A DNA stretch of 44,416 nucleotides. Origin: Lachnospiraceae bacterium V9D3004. Its GTDB lineage: Bacteria > Bacillota > Clostridia > Lachnospirales > Lachnospiraceae. The position numbers were made by a program, and so were the translations under genes. Positions 17,312-25,956 of the stretch are shown one piece after another. A model generated the notes under the pieces. The model was not told where the DNA came from. It searched no databases and saw only the letters and a list, made by a program, of their open reading frames with translations. Every line of letters begins with the position of its first letter. The first letter of the stretch is position 1. The stretch spans positions 1 through 44,416 of the forward strand of contig JHWW01000019.1 of assembly GCA_000621985.1 (NCBI GenBank), in the 5' to 3' direction.

Positions 17312-18487
17312 ATGTCCCAGTACTTTGTCGGAATAGACATCTCAAAGTACAAACACGACTGTTGTATTATCAATGCAACAGACCAGAGCATTGTTACCAA
17401 GTTCACCATCAAAAACAATAATGATGGTTTCAACGAACTGCTCACTTCTCTCCAGTCCCTGTCAACACCTGATGACATAAGAATAGGGTTTGAATCTACA
17501 GCCCACTATGCCCTCAACCTTGAACTCTTCCTTGAGAAAGCCCACCACAGCTTTATGGAAGTTAATCCAGTTCTCATCAGCGAGTACAAGAAATCTACTT
17601 CTTTGAGGCGGACAAAGACGGATTCCATTGACTGTGAATCCATTGCCCGTTGGTTAATGACCGTAGAGTACAAACCCCATTCAATAGGATTTTACCATGC
17701 TTACTCTCTAAAGTCACTAACTCGTTTAAGAGATCGCCTTATTCGCCAGCGTTCTTTTTGTCTTGTTAAGATTACCAATGTACTGGATCACACTTTCCCG
17801 GAGTTCAAGCCATTCTTTCAAGAACGCTTCAGCAAGACAGCTTTATACCTTCTTGAAAACTATGGTTCCGCAGAAAAGATGGCACATATGAATTCCGCTT
17901 CGTATGATAATCTTAGGCGTATTTCCCGTGGTAAATTTACGCCTCAAAAGTTCATAGAACTTAAAGCCCTTGCGACTAATACCGTAGGTGTAAACAATTC
18001 CATCTTCGATACAGAACTCACCTGCCTACTTACGCTTTACAAAGAGGTTGCCAAGCAGGTTTCTATCCTTGAAGCCCAGATAACTGAACTTATCTAGGAA
18101 GTACACCCACACTATATGTCCATTCCGGGCATTGGTCCTTTATCCACCGCGGTGATCTATGCCGAATACGGTGATATATCTAACTTCTCATCGCCGGCAC
18201 AAATGCTTGCGTTTGCAGGCTTAGAGCCTGGTATCAGCGAGTCTGGAACTGAGTCTCATAAGGGACGTATGGTAAAGCGAGAATCATCACAACTTCGATA
18301 CACGCTCATGAACTGTGCTTTGCCACTTATCCGTTTTGACGTTACCTTTGCAACCTACTATGCCAAGAAGCGTTCTGAGGGAAAACCTCACAGGGTAGCC
18401 ATATCACATGTCACGAAAAAATTGGTCAGAGTCATTTTTGCATTGGAGAGGCAGAACACTGACTTTGTAACCACTGCTCTTCGCTGA
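17312..18487 (+). pseudogene. IS110-family DEDD transposase interrupted by one in-frame TAG
   Basis: AAGGAGG stands 7 nt before the ATG at 17312. The N-terminal RuvC-like DEDD domain shows GIDIS, GFESTAHYAL and TKTDSIDCESIARWL. The C-terminal Tnp20 domain shows MSIPGIGPLSTAVIYAEYGD and FAGLEPGISESG with the catalytic-type serine, then YTLMNCA and YYAKKRSEG. A TAG at 18095-18097 splits the frame into 261 and 129 codons; both halves are otherwise intact and in the same frame (ELI-stop-EVHPHYM). The mutation looks recent. Without suppression the transposase lacks its serine domain. Confidence 0.88.
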
Positions 18488-18620
18488 CATAAATAATTGT
18501 TTCTACTGCGCCATCTGAAATACGATGTGTTCAGATAGTTTATTTGTCATACGCTTTTTACAGACTTAAAAAATCTAAAAAAGTACTTGACTATTTATAG
18601 TTTGTCATCTCCATAACAAA

Positions 18621-18648
18621 AGCCCCGAAGGATTCCTCCCTCAGGGCT
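18621..18648 (-). terminator. Rho-independent terminator (minus strand)
   Basis: Minus strand: AGCCCTGAGGG, loop AGGAAT, CCTTCGGGGCT (11-bp stem with two G-U pairs), followed by TTTTGTT. It closes transcription coming from the 18700-18960 side. Confidence 0.8.
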
Positions 18649-18659
18649 CTGTTTCATTT

Positions 18660-18960
18660 TCACTTTCGCCATCATAACAATATCATAAGATGGAACTCTC
18701 ATTCTATCACATCAACTCTCATCTTTATAAAACGCCGCCAATTCTTCCAATGCTGCATCATGCAGGCGAAATGTGTGCTGGATACTCGATTACCGATCAC
18801 CTGTTCCACGGAGAACATTCTTAAATATTCTTTTTCCTTCCCTTTTACATAAAACACCCCAGCTACTTTTGTATTAAAAACACCAGACAAATTGTTTTGT
18901 CTAAGGGATTTTATGCTCTTCTTCCATGTCCATGGCATGGTATTTCCGATAACCCATCGT
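18660..18960 (-). other. No supported gene; probable coding debris
   Basis: Between the IS110 right end and the DUF4143 terminator. An open frame of 79 codons (18699-18938) has no family resemblance and no good ribosome site. In a different minus frame around 18715-18770 the reading LHDAALEELAAFYKDES-stop looks like a genuine protein tail. I take the stretch as the decayed end of an unidentified gene. Confidence 0.35.
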
Positions 18961-18966
18961 GAAAAA

Positions 18967-18994
18967 AAGACACCTACATCAAAGTAAGTGTCTT
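18967..18994 (-). terminator. Rho-independent terminator after DUF4143 ATPase 1
   Basis: Minus strand: AAGACACTTAC, loop TTTGAT, GTAGGTGTCTT (11-bp stem), then a run of T (18966-18962). It lies 20 bp after the ATPase stop. Confidence 0.88.
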
Positions 18995-19013
18995 TAACGG
19001 CATCCTAAAAATA

Positions 19014-20309
19014 TCATTTCAAAAGTTCTTCATTCAGAAGAAATTGTTCTATTCCTACATATGTGATCCCGTTTTCATCCTGCCACGGTTTAAGATAATC
19101 CCGAACTACAACCATCTTGCTGAAGGAATCAGGTATCCTTTTCAATGATTCAATCTCCTGCTCCTTTTTGTCCGGGTCGGCTATAGATAAGGCAGATTGG
19201 ATATAAAACCGCTTGCCACCTTGGTTTACGACGAAATCCACCTCCAACTGCTTTCGGATCTTCTTACCTTCAGCATCTTTCGTATTGTATTCCACCACAC
19301 CCACATCAACATTCATTCCTCTCCGGATGAGATCATTGTACAATACATTTTCCATGATGTGAGTCTCTTCCAGTTGCCTAAACCCGAGCCTTGCATTGCG
19401 AAGCCCCAGATCGGTGTAATAGTATTTAGCGGGAGTTCCGATATACTTTCTGCCTTTTACATCATAACGTACAGCCTTCTCTATAAGGAATGACTCCTCA
19501 AAATATCCGATATATTTTTCGATCGTTTCAGAGCCTATGCCAATCTGCCGTTCACTTTTATACGTATTGGCCAGCTTGCTTGGATTGGTAAGTGATCCGA
19601 TCCTCGTTGCAAGGACATCAAGCAATATATCCAGCACCTCTGTATCATTCTTGATTTCATGTCTTTCAAGTACGTCTTTTATATAAGTCCGGTCGAAGAG
19701 ATCCTTTAAATACCTGCTTTTCTCCTCGTGTGATTCAAGTGAAGTTGCAAGCGGCATTCCGCCATAAGTGTAATAATCCTGCCAGGCTCCTCTCTTATCC
19801 CCTTCATATTCGTTATAAAACTCCGCAAATGACAACGGATATACCCGGATCTCATCACCCCGATCTCTAAACTGAGTCAATATATCCGAAGACAACATTT
19901 TGGAATTACTGCCGGTTACATACACATCGGCATTATCCATATGCATGAATCCGAGAATAACATCGATAAACGTTATCTTGGCATCCTCATTATCCACGTA
20001 AGGATTTTGAATCTCGGATACAAACTGGATCTCATCAATGAAAATGTAATACCTCTTCTTAGGATCGACCATATGATCACGAACACACTTATCCAATTCC
20101 AAAGGATTACGATATCTGGCATTTTCCAATATGTCCAAAGCCAAAGCGATGATCTGGTCTTCCTTCACCCCTTCTCCCAGAAGCCATTCCCGATACAGCT
20201 GAAACAATAGTACCGATTTGCCGCTTCTGTGCAGTCCCGTAATGATCTTAATACGTCCGTTATCTTTCTTTGAGATGATCTCTTTCAAATACTGTTCCCT
20301 CGGATACAT
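19014..20309 (-). CDS. AAA_14 / DUF4143 ATPase, copy 1
   Basis: 431 residues. The N-terminal P-loop domain has Walker A GLHRSGKSVL, Walker B RYYIFIDEIQ and sensor VYVTGSNSKMLSSDI. The C-terminal DUF4143 domain has KYYYTDLGLRNARLGFRQ, HIMENVLYNDLIRRG and KQLEVDFVVNQGGKRFYIQ, the last resembling a PD-(D/E)xK-like core (E-V-D-F, then Q). Members are common in mobile parts of Lachnospiraceae genomes; their biological role is unresolved. It is a paralogue of 24439-25728 with about 50-60% shared positions by eye. GAGGTG precedes the ATG; an inverted repeat covers the transcript start and a strong terminator follows, so it is monocistronic. Confidence 0.9.
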   Translation of the reverse strand: MYPREQYLKEIISKKDNGRIKIITGLHRSGKSVLLFQLYREWLLGEGVKEDQIIALALDILENARYRNPLELDKCVRDHMVDPKKRYYIFIDEIQFVSEIQNPYVDNEDAKITFIDVILGFMHMDNADVYVTGSNSKMLSSDILTQFRDRGDEIRVYPLSFAEFYNEYEGDKRGAWQDYYTYGGMPLATSLESHEEKSRYLKDLFDRTYIKDVLERHEIKNDTEVLDILLDVLATRIGSLTNPSKLANTYKSERQIGIGSETIEKYIGYFEESFLIEKAVRYDVKGRKYIGTPAKYYYTDLGLRNARLGFRQLEETHIMENVLYNDLIRRGMNVDVGVVEYNTKDAEGKKIRKQLEVDFVVNQGGKRFYIQSALSIADPDKKEQEIESLKRIPDSFSKMVVVRDYLKPWQDENGITYVGIEQFLLNEELLK

Positions 20310-20331
20310 CCAAACACCTCACATGATTTAT

Positions 20332-20422
20332 TTGCGGTTATCCGCAATTATTTCATGTATAATATAGCATTCTCTCCTCTTATAAGTCAATGATGTTCAT
20401 GAAATTTTTGCGGATATCTGCA
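20332..20422 (-). promoter_or_regulatory. Promoter and inverted-repeat operators of DUF4143 ATPase 1
   Basis: Minus-strand TTGACT (20390-20385), 18-bp spacer, TATATT (20366-20361). Just downstream is TTGCGG-TTAT-CCGCAA (20332-20347); just upstream of the -35 is TGCGGATATCTGCA (20409-20422). The two are themselves arranged as an inverted pair with matching CATGAAAT flanks, which suggests a looping or cooperative repressor. Confidence 0.6.
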
Positions 20423-20431
20423 TTTTTTTTA

Positions 20432-20557
20432 TCAAAGTTCCGAGCTCATAGTCGCCAGTAGTTTCATCTGCTCCAATGCGATTTGTTTTGTTTTAGAACC
20501 TTTCAGGTTCTTATATACTGTAATTATCTCCAATAAGTCCTCTTCATAATCCTCCAT
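20432..20557 (-). CDS. Small ORF behind a DUF5688-type leader
   Basis: 41 codons (MEDYEEDLLEIITVYKNLKG, then SKTKQIALEQMKLLATMSSEL). Its upstream sequence (20566-20620) matches the leader of the DUF5688 pseudogene at 39370-39420, including GCGAAAGGATAAAACACAC. The reading frame looks protein-like (acidic start, helical end) but I do not recognise it. It may be the C-terminal remnant of another gene joined to the leader by deletion. The rest of 20310-20716 holds this leader and the promoter above. Confidence 0.4.
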   Translation of the reverse strand: MEDYEEDLLEIITVYKNLKGSKTKQIALEQMKLLATMSSEL

Positions 20558-20716
20558 CCCCAGCAGAGTGTGTTTTATCCTTTCGCTTTTTGTGTCGGCT
20601 CCGGATCGTCATCATTGCCGGTATTCTTTTGCAAAAGAAAATGGACTCGGCGGCTCGGGTGTTTTTTGTTTTCCCGTTCGCTTTGTCCATAAACCTACTT
20701 TTTTCAAAAATTTGTA

Positions 20717-21442
20717 TCATCCGCAGTAGATCTGTATCGCCCGGTGAGTAAATTCAGCAGTTCCTTCTCCGCCCATCTTATTAATGTTCTCGGTGAATTC
20801 TCCGCCACCGGCATACATCTTACCAAGTCCGGAAAGAATCTCATTAGAACACTTATAAAAATGCTCGGTAATAAAGCTCTGCAGCTTCCTTACCTGATCC
20901 TGTACTTCTGCAGAAGCAGGATCCTGATCCTTCATACCTCCGAACTCTTCAAAGATTTTCATGAAATCGGCCATCATGCTCTCTTCTTCGCTCTTAGACC
21001 GCTTTTCATTCTTCTCTTCGAATTCCTTATATTCCGGAGTATTACCCCACTGTTCTTTTGCACGCTTAGCGTATTCGTCTAATTTGCTTGACTCAAATGC
21101 TGTAAAATCCAAATGTCTCACTCCTCTCAGTTTTAATCCACGGCACATACTGATCAGATTTTCGATGTGTTCCTTCTTTAATTCTAGAAGTTCTATCTGC
21201 TGGTCAAGTGCCAATCTCTTGTCAAAATCAGATCTGGTCACGATATCCTTGATATCCTTAAGCGGAAACTCAAGCTCACGAAACAGTAAAATCTGCTGAA
21301 GTCTCTCCAGCGCCGCATCGTCATACAGCCTGTATCCGGACTCGGTATACTCTGCCGGTTTTAAGAGTCCTATCTTATCGTAATACTGCAGCGTGCGTAT
21401 ACTCACTCCTGTCAGCTTACTCACTTCATTTACTGTCTTCAT
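20717..21442 (-). CDS. MerR-family regulator with TipAS-type domain
   Basis: 241 residues from the ATG at 21442 (AAGGAGATGATAGCC before it; the start six codons earlier is less likely). The winged helix MKTVNEVSKLTGVSIRTLQY-YDKIGLLKP and coiled coil are MerR-typical. The C-terminal region (WGNTPEYKEFEEK, FMKIFEEFGGM, FITEHFYKCSNEIL, MYAGGGEFTENINKMGGEGT) is the antibiotic-binding TipAS fold, as in TipA, Mta and SkgA. It probably activates its own promoter on binding a drug. It splits an otherwise contiguous duplicated segment: sequences on both sides are adjacent at 39650-39780, so the gene is an insertion relative to that copy or was lost there. Confidence 0.9.
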   Translation of the reverse strand: MKTVNEVSKLTGVSIRTLQYYDKIGLLKPAEYTESGYRLYDDAALERLQQILLFRELEFPLKDIKDIVTRSDFDKRLALDQQIELLELKKEHIENLISMCRGLKLRGVRHLDFTAFESSKLDEYAKRAKEQWGNTPEYKEFEEKNEKRSKSEEESMMADFMKIFEEFGGMKDQDPASAEVQDQVRKLQSFITEHFYKCSNEILSGLGKMYAGGGEFTENINKMGGEGTAEFTHRAIQIYCG

Positions 21443-21470
21443 GGCTATCATCTCCTTCACTTGTGATTAC

Positions 21471-21501
21471 ATCATAAACTATTACGTTACGTCATAGTCA
21501 A
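21471..21501 (-). promoter_or_regulatory. MerR-type promoter with 19-bp spacer
   Basis: Minus-strand TTGACT (21501-21496), a 19-bp spacer holding GACGTAACGT, and TATGAT (21476-21471). The overlong spacer with a dyad in it is the hallmark of promoters that MerR proteins activate by DNA distortion, supporting autoregulation. Confidence 0.8.
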
Positions 21502-21765
21502 GCAAAAATATATATTTTTACAAAAAAAGATCGGCCTCAAATCCATTTCTGAATTCCTTGCCGGTCTCCGCTTCTCTTCGGTCGTTGCTGAACACGTGCC
21601 ACTGGCACGTAGCAACCTCTGCTTTTCCTTCTTTCGATTGTATGTCTTTCCGCTCGGTACGCTCCTTGTCACGGGATTAAGTTCACCCCAGGTGCGTCTC
21701 TGCTTTGCGTGATACTCGCGCTGCGCCTTCTTACTTCGCTTATCCAGCGAAACATACTTGTTCAT
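21487..21765 (-). CDS. Small basic mobile-element protein, copy 1
   Basis: 92 residues from the ATG at 21765 (GGAGGTAATAGTC before it). It begins MNKYVSLDKRSKKAQREYHA and contains RRTWGELNPVTRSVPSGKTY-NRKK. I recognise this as a short basic protein repeatedly seen in Lachnospiraceae integrative elements; function unknown. The paralogue at 39732-39995 is nearly identical up to about residue 80. The last residues here (FFCKNIYFCLTMT) run into the MerR promoter and are probably not native. Confidence 0.65.
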   Translation of the reverse strand: MNKYVSLDKRSKKAQREYHAKQRRTWGELNPVTRSVPSGKTYNRKKEKQRLLRASGTCSATTEEKRRPARNSEMDLRPIFFCKNIYFCLTMT

Positions 21766-21892
21766 GACTATTACCTCCATAGTATATTTGGTTGCCCACC
21801 CATTATATCGGATGGGCAACTGTCTGTCATTACATCTGCGGATCCTCCTTGTATCGGAGTTTTAACTTCCGGTTTTATGTATCATCAGATTC

Positions 21893-23080
21893 TTAGCTTT
21901 GAGCTTTTCTTACTGCAGTCTTGCTCAATATAATAAGCATTATGATGAGCACTACCGGAAAAATAAGTCCTACTCTCATTCCTGTTCTGATATTATCCCC
22001 GGCATACTGTGTAACCTTGCCGACAATCGCAGGTCCTATACTTCCGCCGAGATCTCCTGCCATTGCAAGTAGTGCAAACATCGCAGTTCCGCCTGTGGGA
22101 AACTTTTGGGATGATATGCTTATTGTTCCCGGCCACATTATACCGACAGAAAATCCGCACAACACACATCCGATCAGTCCCATGACAGGATTTGATGAAA
22201 GCGATGCCAGCAGATAGCAGGAGACACATAAAGCCCCCGATCCGATCATGAATCGCATCAGATTCAGTTTCTTTCCGTACCTGCCGTATATAGCCCGGCT
22301 TATTCCCATCGTTACCGCAAACATACACGGTCCCATAAGATCACCAACCGTCTTGGATAATCCAAGCGCTGCCTCGGCATATGCTGATGCCCATTGTGCC
22401 ATTGCAAGCTCTGATGCGCCTGCACAAACCATAAGGCATATGGAGACCCAGAAAAGGGGCCTTTTCCCCAGCTGTCTGATACCCATTCCCTGCCCTTCTT
22501 CAACGATCGGGACTATGGGACAGGTTACGAAGTTATATATGTTTATTGCCGGAACCAAAGCCCAGATCACAGCAAGCCATCTCCAGCTGTCCATACCGAA
22601 TATCACAAAGAACAGCGTTGAGATCACTATTGTTCCCACTGAGCCCCAGCAGTAAAAGGAATGCAAAAGACTCATAGTAGCTTCCTTATTCTCAAACGGG
22701 CACGCTTCAACAATAGGGCTTGCCAGTACTTCAATAAGTCCGCAGCCCATGGCATATACCGTTACGCTGATGAGAATCCCCGCAAACGCATCGGGCATCA
22801 TATCCGGCAGAAAGGCAAGTCCTATCAGCCCTGCTGCCGAAAAGACTTCTGATATCACGATTGAGACCCTGTACCCGATCCTGTCCACAAACTTTGCACA
22901 GAAAAGGTCTATCAACAACTGGGTAAAGAAATAAACCGTGGATATAAGCGCTATGTTTCCAAGCGAGATTCCGTAGTCACTATGAAACTTGAGGAAAAGC
23001 AGCGGCGCAAAATTTGCAGCAATTGCCTGCGTTATAAATCCCAAATAGCACGCTGTTTTCGTTTTCTGATAGTTAGGCAT
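21893..23080 (-). CDS. MFS transporter
   Basis: 395 residues with twelve predicted membrane segments. The N-terminal half has FITQAIAANFAPLLFLKFHS and a loop AKFVDRIGYRVSIVIS, a variant of the MFS motif A. The C-terminal half has FAVTMGISRAIYGRYGKKL and GFSVGIMWPGTISIS, typical of the FucP/sugar-like branch. It is transcribed away from an AraC regulator 118 bp off, which probably controls it. Likely substrate: a carbohydrate or related small molecule, not identifiable from sequence. No obvious defects. Confidence 0.87.
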   Translation of the reverse strand: MPNYQKTKTACYLGFITQAIAANFAPLLFLKFHSDYGISLGNIALISTVYFFTQLLIDLFCAKFVDRIGYRVSIVISEVFSAAGLIGLAFLPDMMPDAFAGILISVTVYAMGCGLIEVLASPIVEACPFENKEATMSLLHSFYCWGSVGTIVISTLFFVIFGMDSWRWLAVIWALVPAINIYNFVTCPIVPIVEEGQGMGIRQLGKRPLFWVSICLMVCAGASELAMAQWASAYAEAALGLSKTVGDLMGPCMFAVTMGISRAIYGRYGKKLNLMRFMIGSGALCVSCYLLASLSSNPVMGLIGCVLCGFSVGIMWPGTISISSQKFPTGGTAMFALLAMAGDLGGSIGPAIVGKVTQYAGDNIRTGMRVGLIFPVVLIIMLIILSKTAVRKAQS

Positions 23081-23152
23081 ATTTTTCTCCTCGTATTCGT
23101 TGAATTATGTACATATTTGTATAATATATTATTTTTTATGGATTTTCATTGT

Positions 23153-23186
23153 ATAATAGCGTATAATTATTGTATTATATCGTAAT
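23153..23186. promoter_or_regulatory. Candidate AraC operator repeats (locus 1)
   Basis: ATAATAGCGTATAAT (23153-23167) and ATTATATCGTAAT (23174-23186) lie 21 bp apart in the divergent MFS/AraC spacer, just before the AraC start. The same motif occurs three times in the second MFS/AraC spacer. Two-turn spacing suits tandem AraC half-sites. Confidence 0.6.
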
Positions 23187-23198
23187 TGAGGGGGAATT

Positions 23199-24107
23199 AT
23201 GGTTTTTAGTGCTTCTTATCCACATATAATAACCGATGACAGTCTGATGGAAACTGTAAGCCATGGCAGTCCGGATTATCCTTTTCATTTCTACTATGAA
23301 AATATGGACATGTTTGACTTTAACTGTATTGACTGGCACTGGCACACCGAACTTGAATTTGTTCTTATAGAGAGCGGTACCGTGACCATGTGGGTTGGTG
23401 ATCAGGATTTCACATTAAATGAAGGTGATGCTATATTCATAAACACAAAAATACTGCACAAGTTCTATTCTCCCTGCGCAGCATCCATTCCGAACTTTCT
23501 TTTTTTGCCTTCCTTTATATCTCCCGACGACAGCCTTATATTCAAAAAATATGTTCTGCCTGTAACAAATTCATCAATCCCCTGCATCATATTCAGAGAT
23601 CAGGAGCGTTCCAATGCTTCCATTTTATCTGATTTTCGTAAGATCATTCAAATTCATAAAGAAGAGAGGAATGAAGAACTGCTTGTATCATCGCTTATAC
23701 AGCATTTATGGCTGAGCATCTACAGAAGCATAAACTTTGATCTTGTAGAAGAAAAGCAGGGGGCTTCAGCAGCCTCTTTATCCAGGATGCAGATGATGAT
23801 GCAGTATATACATGAACACTACCCAGAAGATATCTCTCTTAATGATATCTCATGTAAAGTCAGCATAAGTAAAAGCACTGCCCTAAATCTTTTCAATAAA
23901 TACCTGCACATGTCACCGGTTAACTATCTTATTACATACAGGCTTAGAATTGCTGCGGCAGCATTATCGGATACGGAAAAGAAAATATGCGCAATTTCCG
24001 CGGAATGTGGGTTTAAAAGCGTCGATCATTTTTGCAGAACTTTCAAAAGACACTATGGTTTGACTCCGGGTGAATATCGAAAAACCAAGTTGTCAAATAA
24101 TGAATGA
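23199..24107 (+). CDS. AraC-family transcriptional regulator, locus 1
   Basis: 302 residues. N-terminal cupin sensing domain (WHWHTELEFVLIESGTVTMW, LNEGDAIFINTKILHKFYSP) and a C-terminal double helix-turn-helix (YPEDISLNDISCKVSISKST, FNKYLHMSPVNYLITYRLRI, ICAISAECGFKSVDHFCRTF-KRHYGLTPGEYRK). The HxH and E of the cupin fit ligand or metal binding. Divergent from an MFS transporter, the usual arrangement for sugar-responsive control. GAGGGGGAATT precedes the ATG. Its closest relative in the window is the AraC at 29271-30179. Confidence 0.92.
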   Translation: MVFSASYPHIITDDSLMETVSHGSPDYPFHFYYENMDMFDFNCIDWHWHTELEFVLIESGTVTMWVGDQDFTLNEGDAIFINTKILHKFYSPCAASIPNFLFLPSFISPDDSLIFKKYVLPVTNSSIPCIIFRDQERSNASILSDFRKIIQIHKEERNEELLVSSLIQHLWLSIYRSINFDLVEEKQGASAASLSRMQMMMQYIHEHYPEDISLNDISCKVSISKSTALNLFNKYLHMSPVNYLITYRLRIAAAALSDTEKKICAISAECGFKSVDHFCRTFKRHYGLTPGEYRKTKLSNNE

Positions 24108-24167
24108 TTACAGACAGACATACTCTGAAAGGATATCCTTAAGCTTTGTCTCTTTTGTGATATTCAT
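24108..24167 (-). pseudogene. Truncated start of a DUF1858-like small protein
   Basis: A good ribosome site (GGAGACGTGA) precedes MNITKETKLKDILSEY-VCL-stop. The first 16 residues match the beginning of small DUF1858-type proteins, which normally continue for ~60 more; here a stop follows at once. It is tail to tail with the AraC gene. Assigned from memory of the family start, so moderate confidence. Confidence 0.5.
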
Positions 24168-24180
24168 CATTCACGTCTCC

Positions 24181-24363
24181 TTATCCAACTTTTACATCCG
24201 GATTCTTTTCGCCGAATTTCTCTTTTAACATCTCACAGATCTCACCACGCTCTTTGCCCTGCTTTTCCATGTTTTTAATAGTCTTATATGCCTTTACAAG
24301 TTCCCTTGTTGCCTGACGCATTCTTCCAGCACCTACTGCATTCGTAAGAGATAAAAGCATCAT
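24181..24363 (-). pseudogene. Fragment of unknown protein (C-terminal, lysine-rich helix)
   Basis: Sixty codons ending RQATRELVKAYKTIKNMEKQ-GKERGEICEMLKEKFGEKNP. The frame opens inside a terminator, so the native start is gone. It resembles a coiled C-terminus of a larger protein that preceded the DUF1858-like gene. I do not recognise the family. Confidence 0.4.
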
Positions 24364-24373
24364 ATGAAAAAAA

Positions 24374-24404
24374 GAGCCCGACACTTTCAGTTAGTGACAG
24401 GCTC
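24374..24404 (-). terminator. Rho-independent terminator after DUF4143 ATPase 2
   Basis: Minus strand GAGCCTGTCACT, loop AACTGAA, AGTGTCGGGCTC, then seven T (24373-24367). It lies 35 bp downstream of the ATPase stop. Confidence 0.88.
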
Positions 24405-24438
24405 CTTGTTTTTCAACAGTGTATCATCTTTTCTTACA

Positions 24439-25728
24439 CTAATAATCCAAACTATTTTCATTTAATAAAAAGTCAAATAATCCCATAACAGTTATGCCTT
24501 GATCGTTTCTCCACACCGGCGTATTTCCTCCTGTTATTATTATTTTTTTAAAAGAATCCGGTATTTTAGTAAGCGAGGCTTGTTCCTGATCTATTTTTTC
24601 TTGATTTGGTAATGCATATGCGGACTGGATATAGTACCGCTTACTGCCCCTATTAACCACAAAGTCCACTTCTAATTGCTTGCGAATTTTTTTCCCAGCT
24701 TCAACCATTCTGCTTTCAACGACACCAACATCAACCTTATAACCTCTGTAAATCAGTTCGTTATATATGACATTTTCCATTAAATGAGTCTCTTCAAATT
24801 GGCGAAAATTCAAAAGGGCATTCCTCAATCCCAAATCTGTATAATAGTATTTCGACGGTGTACCTATATATTTCCGACCTTTAATATCATATCGATCACT
24901 CTTTTGCACAACAAAACTTTCCATGAGATATTTCAAATAATTAGAAATTGTCGGCATAGATATTGTCTTGTCACCATTGCTTTTAAACGTATCCGATATT
25001 TTTTGTGCATTTGTTAAAGAACCTACAGCTGAAGCAATCACCTTCATCAGCGTTTCCATACCCGCTGATTCTCGTATTTCATATCTATCAACAATATCTC
25101 TAATATAAATCTCAGTATTTAAGCGTTCCAGATAGTTTTCTTTGGCTTCGTTATCTGGCTCTGCCAGAATATGTGGCAGCCCGCCATAGAATATATATTC
25201 CTGCCACGCATCATATTTATCCTTTCCTGATGCAGGGAAATATTCCGAAAACGACAATGGAGCAATATGAATTTCATCACCACGTCCTCTGAATTCAGTG
25301 AGAATATCAGAAGATAGAAACTTAGAATTACTTCCTGTTACGTATATATCAACATTCTTCCTCCTAAGTAATCCATTCAAGAAACCATAAAGTCTGATTG
25401 GCACATCCGGATTTTTCATTTCTTCCTTAGTAATTGCATACTGCGCTTCATCTATGAAGACATAATACTGCTTATTCGATTCAGTCATTTTGTTTTTAAT
25501 ATACTCAGATAATTTCTGAGGATCACAGTATTCTATATAATCATCATCATCTAATGGAACGGATATAATACAGTCCTCCGAAACACCATCATTTATAAGA
25601 TAATCATAGTATAAATTAAAGAGCAAATATGACTTGCCACATCTTCTTATTCCGGTGATAACCTTAATCAAACCATTATTACGTTTACTTATAAGCTTAT
25701 TTAAATATCTATCTCTTTGAATCTCCAT
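24439..25728 (-). CDS. AAA_14 / DUF4143 ATPase, copy 2
   Basis: 429 residues. Walker A GIRRCGKSYLL, Walker B QYYVFIDEAQ, sensor IYVTGSNSKFLSSDILTEF. DUF4143 part with KYYYTDLGLRNALLNFRQFE, HLMENVIYNELIYRG and KQLEVDFVVNRGSKRYYIQ. Paralogue of the ATPase at 19014-20309; in place of Leu-His (GLHRSGKS) it has the usual GIRRCGKS. More AT-rich than its neighbours, which suggests recent arrival. AGGAG precedes the ATG. It is the gene immediately downstream of element A (25957-26040) and carries a striking inverted repeat at its promoter. Function of the family is not established. Confidence 0.9.
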   Translation of the reverse strand: MEIQRDRYLNKLISKRNNGLIKVITGIRRCGKSYLLFNLYYDYLINDGVSEDCIISVPLDDDDYIEYCDPQKLSEYIKNKMTESNKQYYVFIDEAQYAITKEEMKNPDVPIRLYGFLNGLLRRKNVDIYVTGSNSKFLSSDILTEFRGRGDEIHIAPLSFSEYFPASGKDKYDAWQEYIFYGGLPHILAEPDNEAKENYLERLNTEIYIRDIVDRYEIRESAGMETLMKVIASAVGSLTNAQKISDTFKSNGDKTISMPTISNYLKYLMESFVVQKSDRYDIKGRKYIGTPSKYYYTDLGLRNALLNFRQFEETHLMENVIYNELIYRGYKVDVGVVESRMVEAGKKIRKQLEVDFVVNRGSKRYYIQSAYALPNQEKIDQEQASLTKIPDSFKKIIITGGNTPVWRNDQGITVMGLFDFLLNENSLDY

Positions 25729-25761
25729 AAAGACTCCTATTTTAGGTTTTAGGTACAGGTA

Positions 25762-25848
25762 CCATTTTTCTAAAGTATATTGCCATTTTTAAAAAACGTC
25801 AAGTTCTATTTTAGAAAAACGGTCCCTGTGCCGTTTTTCTAAAATAGA
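25762..25848 (-). promoter_or_regulatory. Promoter of DUF4143 ATPase 2 with 18-bp perfect inverted repeat
   Basis: Minus-strand TTGACG (25802-25797), 17-bp spacer, TATACT (25779-25774). Directly upstream an 18-bp arm, TCTATTTTAGAAAAACGG (25805-25822), is perfectly repeated in inverse at 25831-25848 with an 8-nt gap. A half copy, CCATTTTTCTAAAG (25762-25775), overlaps the -10. The CC(A/G)TTTTTCT core recurs at the AAA_21 promoter (37342-37393). Confidence 0.7.
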
Positions 25849-25956
25849 CCCGCCCAAGAATGTCAATCTCATGAACGTGTTGTAAAGGGTGCGTCAAACT
25901 CAAAAAACGGCTTTTGAAATGGATCAGGACGGATCCACTGTTTTTAAAAAATCGCC

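Larger units (their letters stand above)
17031..18590 (+). mobile_element. IS110-family insertion sequence (transposase carries an amber codon)
   Basis: Left end inferred at about 17031: identity with the second copy jumps there from ~87% (HNH side) to a single mismatch in 288 bp (17031-17318 versus 38020-38307). It holds a ~280-bp structured non-coding region, then the DEDD transposase (17312-18487). The right end is not defined; 18488-18600 is AT-rich non-coding with TTTGTCAT repeats. No terminal inverted repeats are seen, as is usual for IS110. Confidence 0.72.

Noticed and set aside
18095-18097. Amber codon read through as pyrrolysine or by suppression
   Set aside because: No pyl genes or amber-suppressor tRNA are seen, and nonsense mutation of an IS transposase is common. 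Kept only as a disrupted gene.
18699-18938. 79-codon minus-strand frame
   Set aside because: No ribosome site or family; a different frame in the same place looks more protein-like. Treated as debris.
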